Origin: Echinococcus granulosus
Taxonomy: Eukaryota; Platyhelminthes; Cestoda; Cyclophyllidea; Taeniidae
Assembly: GCF_000524195.1 (NCBI RefSeq)
Contig: NW_020170505.1
Location: 33,036-97,035 of the forward strand
DNA: 64,000 bases
Direction of reading: 5' to 3'
Position numbers and translations under genes: made by a program. Below, one piece after another: positions 10,800-22,577 of this stretch; position 1 is the stretch's first letter; the number at the start of each line of letters is the position of its first letter. The notes beneath the pieces are model-generated. The model was not told the origin of the DNA, ran no database searches, and worked only from the letters and a program-made list of their open reading frames with translations.

Positions 10800-11207
10800 G
10801 TCGCTTCAGTTGTTAATAGCTTTTCTGCAGAAAACGAGACTAGGACGGATGCCGAAGGAAGACGTCAACATCAACCCTTCTATTAGGGGTCATCACTATT
10901 CTCCCATCCGTAGCAAATGTACTTCTTCCCCTCCGCTGAGGTTTATCACGCAGAAGTGGAAAATCAGGATACGTCTTTTAAGATCGGGTTCGCTTTCCTC
11001 TGCCACCAATGTAGCGTCCCGGGACTCCCTGAAGACGAAAGAAGACACAATACTCCGGCAGAATATATATATTCAGCACGGAGAAGGTGTCTGAGCTATT
11101 GGCATGGCCCAAAAGGTCAGCCCACCCAGCGAGGTACAAGGGGGCTAATTCAAGGTACAAAAGTGGCGCCTCACCAGAACCGAGGGATAAACCACTATCG
11201 TATTACA
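10800..11207 (-). mobile_element. Second TRIM copy, 5' LTR plus start of internal region, cut by the gap
   Basis: 10800-11009 matches the internal region of the first copy (about 10170-10378), and 11010-11207 is a 198-bp LTR ending TATTACA. Order and orientation are the same as in the first element: LTR, one spacer base, primer binding site (10997-11008), then internal sequence running toward lower coordinates. The 3' half is lost in the N gap or was never there. The identity of the paired segments looks high by eye, but they differ by scattered substitutions and small indels. Confidence 0.75.
11010..11207 (-). repeat. LTR of the second TRIM copy
   Basis: 198 bp from TGTAGCG to TATTACA, the same length as the solo LTR at 4094-4291 and very similar to it throughout. 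Confidence 0.75.
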
Positions 11208-12377
11208 CCACCGCTTACTATATTCTAAATAACTTCTTGACTCATCTACCTACTCCTGTGCCTAAAAACCATGTTGTCAATCAACTTGTACCAGCAAATA
11301 TTATTTAGGTAAATTCTATTTGTTCATTTTCAAGTGAAATAAGTGTATTTGTTACTTTTAATCTTCAATCTACATAAAGTTTAAATGCTTAAAATCAGTG
11401 TCTGTAACCACGTGTGCATAACTAAACTATTTCGAAGCATTAGATAGCTAACCAATGTAGTTTTCGTTTTTATTTCTCATGTGATATTTCTTGGGTTGTA
11501 AAGCCACTTTCGATCTACAGATTTTAGGGATGTGTGATTTTATTCAGGAATCCGTCGGTCTTGAATCTGGGACCTTTTCCGGCCTTATTGGCTATGATAT
11601 TTATTTTAGAATTTGTTGTTGTGCTGAGACCTTATTCTGACTTTTAACCCAAGTTTGTCGCATAGTTTAGTAAAAGAATTAATGTGTGCAGCAAGACATT
11701 TCTACTTTCAATCTAAATTTTCACTTTTAGACTAACAGAATAAGAAACTCCCCTTTTGACGAGGTGGTTGATGTGTCCACTTCAGATTCGGACGAAGTAT
11801 TGAGCACTACGTCGTTCATTGTTGAGGGAAAAGGTGTGATATAGTTGCGCTTAGTATATTTATAAATTGTCATTATGAATTTATCCGAAATTTCATGGAG
11901 TAATTTTTAACTTTCCAATCACTTTCAGACCAAATGGAGGTAAACAGGACAAATGTCTATATCTTGATATACAAATAAAAGCAGGCCCCAAATGAGCGCC
12001 TCCAACTATTACGCGGAAATTAATCAAATATAATGTAAAATTTCTGAGTTAAGGACTTATAAATAACCACCTTATAAAAAAGTTATTTGTAAATTTTTTG
12101 GCAGAACCTAGTTGATCTAACACTTGTAGCTTTTCCATGTTACACTATTATTGCGTACCATTACTTCGGAATAGCAGAAGAACTGCATCTTTAAAACCAC
12201 TTCTAGAAGAAATCAACCATGTAAGGCGTTTTAATCCCTATCATTTCCCCAGTAAGTACGTGCTTGTGGCATTTGAGTGAAGAGTGTTACCAGTATCATC
12301 CTTTATTATATTTAAGTTTGTACTCTATGTGCTTGAGTAGATGAGTTTATAATAAGTTGTTACGAAATATTTAGCCG
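11208..12377. other. Intergenic DNA before IFT46
   Basis: AT-rich sequence without a recognisable gene. A short stretch at about 11731-11835 reads as a plausible exon-like open frame, ending near GAGGGAAAAG|GTGTG, but no partner exon could be joined to it. The interval presumably holds the IFT46 promoter and 5' untranslated region. A TTTAG sits three bases before the IFT46 start codon. Confidence 0.35.
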
Positions 12378-15300
12378 ATGGAAGACAGAAAAACAGCATG
12401 TCATACTGATCACAATAGTGAAGTAATTGCAAATTATTTTGAGTCGGACAGTGAAAAGCGAAATAGAATTAGCAAAATCAGTTTGACCAATAACTCAGCC
12501 AAAGCTAGCACCTGTAACACATCTGATGAAGAAAATGATGAGAATGAAAGTAGGGAAGAGGACGATGGAGCTAGTGACGGTGACGTGGACGAAAACGAAA
12601 ACTCACACCTGGAACCAAGTACTGGGTAAATATGGGCACATCTACCTAGCTGATTACCTCTTCAACGAGACGTATGAGTCGCATATATTTTTCAGGCTAT
12701 ACAATCCGGCTGACTTTGAACATTTGATAGTTTTGCCAGAAGTGAAGGAGATGTTCCAATATATTCGGAGGTATAAACCTCAGAAGATTGACCTTGAAAC
12801 AAAAATTCGACCCTTTATCCCAGATTATATCGCTGCTGTTGGTGACACTGATGCCTTTCTTAAAGTAGGTTCGACTAAAATGATCGTGAAGTCCCTGGTC
12901 ATCTAAAAATTCGCCTTCTTGATTTTGCGTCTGTAAGGTGCCTAGACCCGATGGCAAACCTGATAACCTGGGCTTAATTTTGTTGGATGAACCCAGCACC
13001 AATCAATCTGATTCAACAGTGCTTGATCTTCAGTTGCGTGCAAGTTCCAAACAAAAATCTTCTAAGGAAATGGTAATTTCCCATCAGCTGAACTGTGGCA
13101 TAATTATGGCAAAAATGGAATATTTACGTACGCATGCTATTAATTCCTCGTAGATTTCGAATGAAGGCGTCCATGTATGAGAGTGTCCTTTAAATTTTGA
13201 GCCAAAAGTACTATATTTTCTTCACTAAGATAAAATCTCAGAGATATCTTACGCTTTGATTACTGTTATGGTGAAAGAGCGGTGTCCTTTAACACATGGT
13301 TTCTTCCACGAAATTAACAATCACACTGGATTTTGCTGTTGATATGAATTCTTAGACCATGTCTTAATAGGTAAATTTAGAAATCGTACCCCTGCCATTT
13401 TAGTTATCTCAAAATACAATGTTTCGTTTACATTAAGCGTTTATTCTCATATCGCATAAGAGAAGCATTATTTATTGAAGCATCACAGTACCAAAAAATT
13501 GCTGTTACATCTGGAAAATAAGAGCGAATACAATCTCATTAAAGGGCATTTAAATGGTGCTGTGCCTAAGTTCTACTACTTGCAAGGTTTGATCGCAGAT
13601 GGATACCCCACAATAGAGTGTCGTCCAAATGAATACTCAACTTTGGCGTTTTTTTTCTACCGCCGTAGATTGTCAAAAGTATCGAGGATCTAGAGGAGAA
13701 TGGAAAAGAAATTGACAAGTGGATCAAAAATATTACTAACCTTCATCTTTCCAAACCACCTCCAGCTGTTCACTATACAAAGTATGCATTTCGTTTTAAT
13801 ATTAACTCCTTTAGCTTTAAATTCAGGCATACTGTGGAGCTAAGTTCGTCGGCGATTTTGTTAGAATAAATGGAAGTCTTGCGCTACTTACTGTTCTCAT
13901 ATTTTTGTGCCTATAGTCTACTTTCAAGCTTTAATAATTACTTGTCACTATTTGATCGTCATATCAATTTTATATTCTCTAGGTTTATCCTATACGGATA
14001 TCCTTTTACTCCACTTTTCTTAGATCTATGTCGATTTTATGCTAAACAATACTGCATTATGTGCATTTTATAAATCATAACACCTCCTGTTTTGTGTATT
14101 TGTATATTTAACCTCGTGTTCGTATTTTTGTTAATTATGTAAAATACAACTTGGGACCATGATGGGTCTTTGCCTGGGCAGACAGACACTGTGCTGGAAT
14201 TATCTTGCGGACGAGTATTAAAACAAGTGGCATGCCCAGTAATTTAATTTGACATCAACTCTGATAATTCCAAAATACTAGTTGTTGGATCTATGAGCAT
14301 TCCTTAGTAGTTGTATAATGAGTTTGTTTGACATTTTTAATATTCAAATAGGAATTTGGTGAATGTCTTTTCATACTAATAACAGTTAAATGCACATAGT
14401 GAAGAAACATTACGGCTGAGACTGGAATCCAAAAATTACTTGACTTCAGGTGATCCGCTTAAATATACTGCTTCACACCAAGGCAGTCACTTTGTAAGCG
14501 TTGAAGATATTTTCAACAGCAATGATTCATTTTAATGGTTCCACACGACTGATCCCTTTGGGGTGCCTCTGGGAAAACTTATCAGATATGTATTTTTTTT
14601 AGTTTTCATAGTGTCACTGTCTAACTTTTGGAGCAAATAGTGATTAATGGTGATTGAAAACAATAAATTCATCTGCAGCTAGCCTTCTCAGTAATTTCGT
14701 TCTTTGAATCATACGCGGGTGGATAATTTAGTAAGACATATCAAACTGCGCAGCATAATTTGATGACTTCTTCAAATGAACGAATCATTCCCACAATACT
14801 GGGAAAACACATTGCTTTTTTAACAATACTTCATTAACCTTTTTTTAATCGGTGTACTAAGCTTAATTGCCTAGACCAACAAAGCAAGTGCCACTAATTT
14901 ACTTTAGTCGTTTAGCTTGGAAAACTGCCATTAGTTGTTAAAGAATCGCATACTGGTCCTACCCTCATGTTTTCAGTAGACTCTACACATTAGCATCACT
15001 TCAGAGCACGAGTTGTGCATCCAAGTTTAGTAACAGCATCTAGATAAATAAGACGATAATGGGGGTCTTTTGCATTTTTAAGAGTTTTTTTTTTTTCATT
15101 TCACAACGTCTGTAATTTTTGCAGAAACTATTTATGGCTAGTGGACAAAAGTCTGCGAAGCCATCTATTTTGTACTAAAGCCATATCTAGAAAGCGAAAT
15201 ACTTTTGCTCAAAGTAGTTCGCTCCCCTGAAGCAACTTCAGTTTCCGCCACAGACAAGTAACTTAGGTTTAAAATCAAAGGAAATCTGCAATTCCAAAGT

Positions 15301-18300
15301 GTTCACGCCTTACTACTGACCTCTATTGTGATTATTTTGATGCCTCTGAGAGGAGGGCTAATGCATGATATCTTTCCGGAAATTTTTGTTTATTTTAACT
15401 CAAAAAGTAAAGGTAAGGGTTTGAATTCGACATTCCATTGCTATCACTTTTGCTTGAGATGTGGTCATAATTTTTCAAAAGCGTTAGTTATTGAATAAAT
15501 CCTACTTTACTCGAAATTAGACTCATAATAAGCCACAAAACGCAGATTTTTTTCATTTCCGGATAAAAGATAATGAAAGTTATCAACTTTGAGAAAGTGG
15601 ATAACAATTTGTGATGTTAATGGGACGTAAATTATCGAAGCGCTGGTACAGACATCACCAATTTTTATATTCATTGAGTGACTGAGTGAGCGGCGGATGT
15701 CAGTAATAGCATCGTCGTATCATGAGAAACCGGTGTCTGCGGTGCTGACTTGTAGCGAAGACGGTCGTGTCATTGCCTGGCACAACCATCCAGCAAATCA
15801 AAGTGCGCACTAACCATTTGGTACTGCATACAATCATAGGATTTGCAGTGTTGTCAATTTCAATGCATGGAGTGATAAGAAAACACTGTTAGATCTATTC
15901 ATGAATTAGCATGTGTATTCGACGACACCCTTAAAGATGACGTTATGACGCAGGATCACCTAAGAGGAAGTGAAGTTGGCACAAAAAGCGACCCACACCT
16001 CATTCGAAATTACATGTCACTCTCATAGTGTACCTGTCTCCTCCTAGTCATGGTATTTGATCGTGAAGTATAGATAAATTGTAATGTTTGCATATAAGCA
16101 CGGAGTTTATTAATAAATACATGCAATGTGAGGTGCAGTAGGATCTTATCTTTCTCTACCTCTTAGCAGTAGACGACAATTGTTCTCCTGGCTAATACCT
16201 ACCTTTTTATTTCCACGGAGGCTTTAAATCAAATTTGTTTTTGTCTTATGGACAACTTTCTCTCCTTCTAATGCACAGTGCAGCGGATTGCCAATGGATT
16301 TACAAAGCGTGTCTCAAATGTTACTTTAATGTACCTTTTAAGAATATTCTACATGTTTTGGTTGATCTTAAACTACATCACTTGTAGCCTGCCCCCTCAA
16401 TAACATCAAATGTCTATTGTTCCAAGAAGGTAAAAATTACCAATTCAGGAATCTTCTGTTTAAATTTGTACCCGATTTCCCTGGTTCAGGACTTGCTAAC
16501 CTATCCTAGTTACTGGATTCGGACTGGCGCACTGTTACTAAGATTGTGCAGGAAGAGATAGTAGGAGTGAATGCGTGCTGATCTGCGTGAATTTAAATCT
16601 TGCTTGAAAAATTTCACATTTCCAACCTGCATTATTCCTATTTTTATTTTATAGAAAAGGTGGTTCCGTTTTTGTTTTGAAATTAGGCAAGCTTACAGAA
16701 ATTCATACGCTTTTCTATCCTATATCAGACTTTAATCCACCATTTTAAGCTTAACTGCGTATGCTTTGTAAAATGCGGTGCTTAAGTAACTGAAGGTATC
16801 CTACTTGCATAGACTGCGTTAAATGTTCCAATGTTATGCAAAATGCCGTAAAATAATTATGCTTTATTAATTACGTGATCTTGACCGTTAAAATGAAGTT
16901 TGTGATTTAGAAATTTGTGGTATAAGTAAGATGCTGGCAATTTGGCATGCTTTTTGCGCAAATAAAAAGAGGAAAATAAACGTATAATAACTGGGCACGA
17001 ATTGTGGCGCACAATGCAAGCATGTTAGAAATGGGATAATTTGGTAAAATTAGACATGCCATTAACATTGATGAGTGTGTAATTTGTGCCCTCCACAAAG
17101 ACAGTAGTAATGGTGTTTAGGTGGTACTAACATTTTTACTTTACTACAAGGGCTATAGTAATGCATCCGTTCGATTGTTACTCCCTCACTTTACCCAAGA
17201 TTAACATAAGTGTTATTTGTCGGCATTCATTTGAAGGCCATGTAAACGAATTGTTCCTGATGGGCCGTGCATGTATTTACTTTGAGTTACTATTTCAAAT
17301 ATTTTTAAAAATAGACCCTACATGTGGTGTGGATAATAAGTACTGGCAGAAGGATAAAACTAAATAGCGTTCAATCGTATTTACTTTCTATGGTTTACTA
17401 ACTTCAATTCCTCCCTATTTTTATGAATAATATATACTGGTCATACAACTTTCAAATACCACTTTTGTTAACAACGATTTTGAGTTAAAAACTCCAAAAT
17501 TTGTTAACTCTCACGAGCAATCTCTTTAGGTAGCTGAAGTAACTTCTAACCGCATTGTATCTTCATTGAATGTAGCACATGTATTTATATAAGAGTACAA
17601 TGACCAAAACCAGTCCACTTTGGTTCTGCTCCTCACATCGTATACCGCTTAAATACTACCTAGAAAAGTGGTAAGGTCTCTGCTCGTCTGGGAGGCGCTT
17701 AAATACTTTCATCACTTCAGTAAACTTGTGTTGACGTAGCCAAAAGGAATGTCTATCAGGTAGGTAGGCATTATTAAACTATTTCACTACCGACCACTGT
17801 AGCTTAAATGAAACAATCAAACAGAAATATTATAGCCTTTCTTCCTAGGCCAATGCCGGATTTGACATCCCTCATGAGTGAATGGCCCGAGGATTTTGAG
17901 AAAGCTCTGACAATAGCGGAAATGCCTACGGCAGTACTCAACTGCAACCTAAAAGAATATGTTGAAATAATATGCGGTCAGTTTTTGTGGACTTAATTTC
18001 ACAGTCAGTATAAACAGGATTTCTGAATGTTTCATTAATGCTTTGAAAAGGAAAAGTAATCAGTTGAGAGAGGTTTGCTTATAAAATTGTATAATAAGAC
18101 TTATTTTCTTCCATCCAACAGAGTTTGCGTGTTTCTTAATACTTTTCGAGCTTGCTCACGGCTTAATGAGGAACAATTTAAAAAAAAGGACGCTAAAAAT
18201 GGGGAAAAAATACCACAACTTTAACTGCTAACCAATTGTTTTTATGGGATTTTAGCTATAATGGATATTCCTGTGTATGGTAATTGCATCGAATCTCTTC

Positions 18301-18347
18301 ATCTCCTCTTTTCTCTTTACATGGAATTTAAAAATTCGCAAGTATGA
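12378..18347 (+). CDS. IFT46: Intraflagellar transport protein 46 (IFT46)
   Basis: Six exons join in phase: 12378-12625, 12696-12864, 12938-13072, 13669-13781, 17849-17976 and 18256-18347 (about 294 aa; human IFT46 is 304). The N-terminus is acidic (SDEENDENESREEDDGAS). The conserved core follows: LYNPADFEHLIV, EMFQYIRRYKPQKIDLETK, PFIPDYIAAVGDTDAF, VPRPDGKPDNLGLILLDEP, LHLSKPPPAVHYTK, PMPDLTSLMSEWPEDFE, and the C-terminal IMDIPVYGNCIESLHLLFSL with MEFKNSQV before the stop. IFT46 is a subunit of the IFT-B complex that moves cargo along ciliary microtubules, notably outer-arm dynein. The product ends shortly after the FKNSQ motif, so the tail seen in vertebrates is trimmed. Intron 4 is about 4.1 kb, while introns 1 to 3 and 5 are 70 to 600 bp. 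Identification is secure. Confidence 0.93.
13782..17848 (+). other. Large IFT46 intron 4
   Basis: About 4.07 kb between GTATGC and TTCCTAG. It is AT-rich with several short homopolymer T runs (for example near 15085). I found no second gene, tRNA or recognisable repeat in it. Confidence 0.6.
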
Positions 18348-20459
18348 CTTAATCTGTTTTTGTTATTAAATTAAACTTCCTTTATAAATAAATGCATTCT
18401 CTTCCATATTTTAGCATTTCCAAAAGAACGAGGGTAGAAAGTTAAGCAAAGAAGCAAACTCTGTATCCTAGCTCTACTTCTCACCGTTTTTCCATTATTT
18501 TAACCATTCACTGAAATAAATACAAAATATCAATCTGATAATTTTGTTTTTTTGGTGAATATAAACAACTTTTATCCTTAACTATCCTGTGCTCAGATTG
18601 CTAAATGAAGCCTGTAAATCAGTAAATGCAAGTAATTTTTAATAAGTTAAAGTACTTCTAACTAATCGAGCAACTTAGTTCAAAGATCACCTACAGTTGT
18701 GAAGACTAAATTAATGCAATTTCTTTAGTAGCAGGTGAGGGTTTTAAGTTAGTTAGTTACTTCATTGGGTTGATGTTTTATTTTATTGTGTTTGAGCACT
18801 CGTGAGAAGATGTCAGCTTTGACAGTTAGCAGCGATGTACTGACTATGGGGTGTCACTAAAGTACAGATATTTTACAAGTTTGAAATTACCTTCCTGTGC
18901 TAATGGTGTTAAAAACCTACACAAAATTACCAGCATTTATTTAACAACATCTGCTTATCTCCTTCAACCAAGGTCTTGTTGATACAGTAAAATTGACTGT
19001 GGATGAATATGAAAGTACAAATTACCGCCTCAAAAATTGAACCTCCACCAATGGTAATTTTCTGGTTGGTAAATTTGGCATAACTTGGCAGCCAATCTAT
19101 TGCAACTTCGAAGGTGTCTGAAGACCCTTCACAGTGTTTCTGCATGCGATAGATCCATGGCACTGGCGGGAAACGACCACAGCTAACGAAGTGTACCCTC
19201 ATGCTAGCAGCCGTGTTTGCAGAAAAGTATGTGGGCCTCTATTTCATGTCAATTAATGCGTCTACCATTCTACACCCTCACCGGTTTATCCATAAGTTGA
19301 CACACCTTATCGTCTTCTCATAGATCCAGTTCTGTTCACTTAGTGTAAACTGTTGCGTTTAAATCAAAACCTTGGACACTTCATTGTATGCCAAGAGGCA
19401 ATCAAGCAGTTGCATCACTCTTAACATCATCGTACCATTACCAAAGCAACTTCTCAAAGAATCGCAAAATTTCTTCACACCAATGATTAGCTTAAAGTAC
19501 TTTCCTTTGAAGGCTACCAGGCGTAGACAGTCTGAACTTTTGTACTTTGGAAGTTGAAGCTTCCATTATCATCTGTTGGCGGATTAAATAGTTGTTAAAC
19601 TTCCCTTCAATTCCCATATTATCTGGATTTCGGTGACTTGAGCTTTAATAAAACTCAATAAAAAAAATATTACAATCTCGAAAAGTTTTGGAAGGATACT
19701 CACTAAATACACTGACAATGCCTTTTATTTGTCCTTTATTAATTCTTTTACTTAGAATAGAAAATAATCCAGTATCACCATCTGAGAGTACTCCAAGTTA
19801 ACAGTTCATTTTCGTTTATATAAAAGCTAGTTCGCATTGTTTTGATATTGATGATACTGACCAGATTTTGTAGATCAATTCGCATCTCTCATCCCTAAAT
19901 TATAACTGCAATTTTTTTTTTCAGTTATACACTAATTTTCGGAAAAATACGCCTGTGTCCTATTGCACAAATACTGATAGATCGTTGTTTAATGTTAAAT
20001 CAGGCAGTTCAAAAAGTAAAAGTCGAAAATCAAATTATAATTATCAATGCACTAGTAAAAAGGAAACTGTTTAATGTTTTAAGACAGTTGCTCGTTCTGT
20101 CGTAAACAACAATGCGAAGCAAACACTATTTCATGTATTTGAAGAAATAAGTAAGGTGATGTGAGCATTTTGGATTTGTGGCAAAAAGTGGTTTCATGAT
20201 GGATTGTGCAAATTTGTGAAACCACAAACAAGTGTTGCGCGGAAACGTAGGTGTCTCTGTGTGCAAGCTGACTGCACACCCTAAGTCATCCATTCTCATT
20301 TTTGGATTGGTGGCGTGAGTACACACTACAACAGGATTGGCTGAGTTGGTTCACTCTTAGATCCAATTTGCGAGTACTCGCCATAAATAATATTCACTCA
20401 CTTGAAAGCACACGAGTCATAGTCATTTGCAGCAGACAAAGGCGCACAAAAACACGCCA
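18348..20459. other. IFT46 3' end and intergenic DNA
   Basis: An AATAAA at 18387-18392 lies 40 nt after the IFT46 stop and is a good polyadenylation candidate. The remainder to about 20.43 kb shows no recognisable gene. Upstream exons of the next gene may be hidden here, because a splice-acceptor-like TTTGCAG ends at 20432. Confidence 0.4.
18387..18392 (+). terminator. AATAAA, candidate poly(A) signal of IFT46
   Basis: Canonical hexamer on the coding strand 40 nt after the IFT46 stop codon, implying a very short 3' untranslated region. Confidence 0.55.
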
Positions 20460-22577
20460 ATGGGTCTACGATTCGGTGCACGTCGACCAAAAGAGAAGCA
20501 GACAGATGACAAAAAGACGCGAAAAAGCAGCAAGACAAAGAACGCAGACAAGTCAAAAACTCTACCACCAACAGGTGCTGGAAGTGCAAACAAGTCGGCT
20601 GATAAAGGCTGTTCAGAATCCTCCATCCCCAGTTCAGTCAATACAACTGCTTCCAACAATCTCTACAATTCACAGTCAGCCGGCAATCGCGGCGTCCTCT
20701 TTCGAGACAATCGATTTCCCGATGGCACTGCAATGCCTCGCATCCGAACACAACAGACACAAATCAACCCACCAGGGGATGACAGAGAAGGACATGCCTC
20801 TCCCACGGGCTCTGTCTATTCTTCGGCCTCCATCCAGCCTGCTTTTCTCAGCTATGCATCTTATCCTTCTTCCTATGTCCCTCAGTTATCCACAAAACCC
20901 GTTGAAACCACGACCAGAATACGTGAACATAGCCACAGTGATACTGTCTATCAGTCGGTGTACCCTGAACCCCTGCCCAAACCTGACTACCCCGTGTCCA
21001 ACGACGGCACCGGAAACTCTAATCGAGACAGTGGACTTGACACGGAATCGCGCTCCTCTTCTACCGGAAAGCCGGTCAAGGCCGGTGCGATTGAAGAATA
21101 TTCCCGGTGGAAAGTAAGTCGATTTTTCATTTCACGGTAGGCCTAAATTTCCAAAAGTCCTAATAGTGCTTGTCGAGATCCCATTTAATGCGGTATTAAG
21201 TGAGTCAATCATCCACCACACTTGATGTCTTCTTACGGATTACTGGCCAAGGAAAATGGAACAATAACCGAATTGAAGTTCTGCGGTTTACAAAACTACA
21301 TTTCTAGTTAAAACTCAATCCAAGCGGGAAATTTACTTTGTGTTTCCCTTAAAGCCTTTGTTAAGCAAATTAATTTACCTTAAAAGGTTCCTTGACAAAT
21401 TATTTAACCTTGTGTTGTGTCACATTATAATGTGGTTAAGCTCTAAAATCATGCATTTTTACTACAGTTAAAATAATTACAAATATTGTTTAAGCTGATT
21501 AGAAAATGTCCAGGAAAACTCAGGAAGATTAGGCCAATTAATTGTTGGATTCACTCTAAAATTGTGCGTTAATCTGCTTACTATGGGGATATTCAAATCG
21601 GAATCCCATGTCATGCACAATTTAGAATATTAGATTCTCACGAGTGATTGACACTTGATAGCGCATTTTAAACGCAGTACCACTGATCTTGTGTAAGAGT
21701 AAAAGTAAATGAGATATTTCTGTGATATTTTCAGGGCGCATCACATCAAGGAGCTGCAAGACAGGGAAAAGGCTTTCAATTACAACACTTTAGCCATGAC
21801 ATGCCAAATAGTGTCTATAATTTCAGTGAGTCACCTCAAATTTTACTACCAAAAAATTACCCAATCAATCGTGATACACCTGATTTTGTAAACTTCGCGT
21901 TTACCATGCCATCGCGTCGTCAAAAGCAACTGAATACCAACGGCACCACCTATGGTACCTCTGTGATACCTCGCAAACGGCTGAATCAGAAGGATCTTGA
22001 CGAAAAGGCGTACCGTCTGCGATCTGCAAATAGACAATACCGTTGCTCTTCCAGTTCATGCTCTGAAGATGTTATTCGAACCTCACGTAGCACAATGTTC
22101 TTGCAACGCATTCAGTTAGATGATGGACTGACCTCTGAGAAGCGTAATTACGGACCAGGATCTGGTAGGTCAGGAAGACCATTCAGGAGGGAAGCCGAAA
22201 GCGAGGAGTATACGGCCAGATCGGTTTCATGTGGATTACCACGCGATCAGCCTCTTCGGGGAGGGTACTTCGAAGAGAAAAACGAGGTGGACAGATATGG
22301 GCGTCTGCCACCGGTCAAGCGGCCGGTCAGCAGAACACCGGACAGAAGAGAGGCCTGGGGTTTTGTTAATGAAGAAGATAATGAGGATGTCTCGGAAATT
22401 GGAGAGAAGGCGGAAGTCGACAACTCGGAGGAGGAAACTTCAGACTCTCAAGACGCTCCCTGCTATCCTAGCCTTTCAAGGGGTTATCATGGTCGATCCC
22501 GGATGCAGCCAGATTTTTTAAGGCAAAGCAGTGCACCTTCAATGGCCAATCGTAAAATCAGCGTTATCAAACTGTAG
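20460..22577 (+). CDS. Unrecognised Ser/Arg-rich, probably disordered protein
   Basis: Two exons join in phase 0: 20460-21113 ending AAA|GTAAGT, and 21735-22577 after TTTTCAG (about 498 aa from the first ATG). The frame is open upstream to a TTTGCAG at 20432, so exon 1 may be internal and the true start further 5'. The first exon opens with a basic Lys-rich stretch after MGLRFGARRPKEKQ, then Ser/Thr/Asn/Pro-rich sequence with NRDSGLDTESRSSS. The second exon is Arg-rich, then strongly acidic (NEEDNEDVSEIGEKAE), ending RKISVIKL. I see no folded domain, membrane segment or repeat. The composition suggests a scaffold or cytoskeletal or nuclear regulatory protein, but I do not assign a function. 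DSGLDTES resembles a phosphodegron core. Both exons keep open frames much longer than chance in this AT-rich DNA, so a real gene is likely. Confidence 0.7.
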
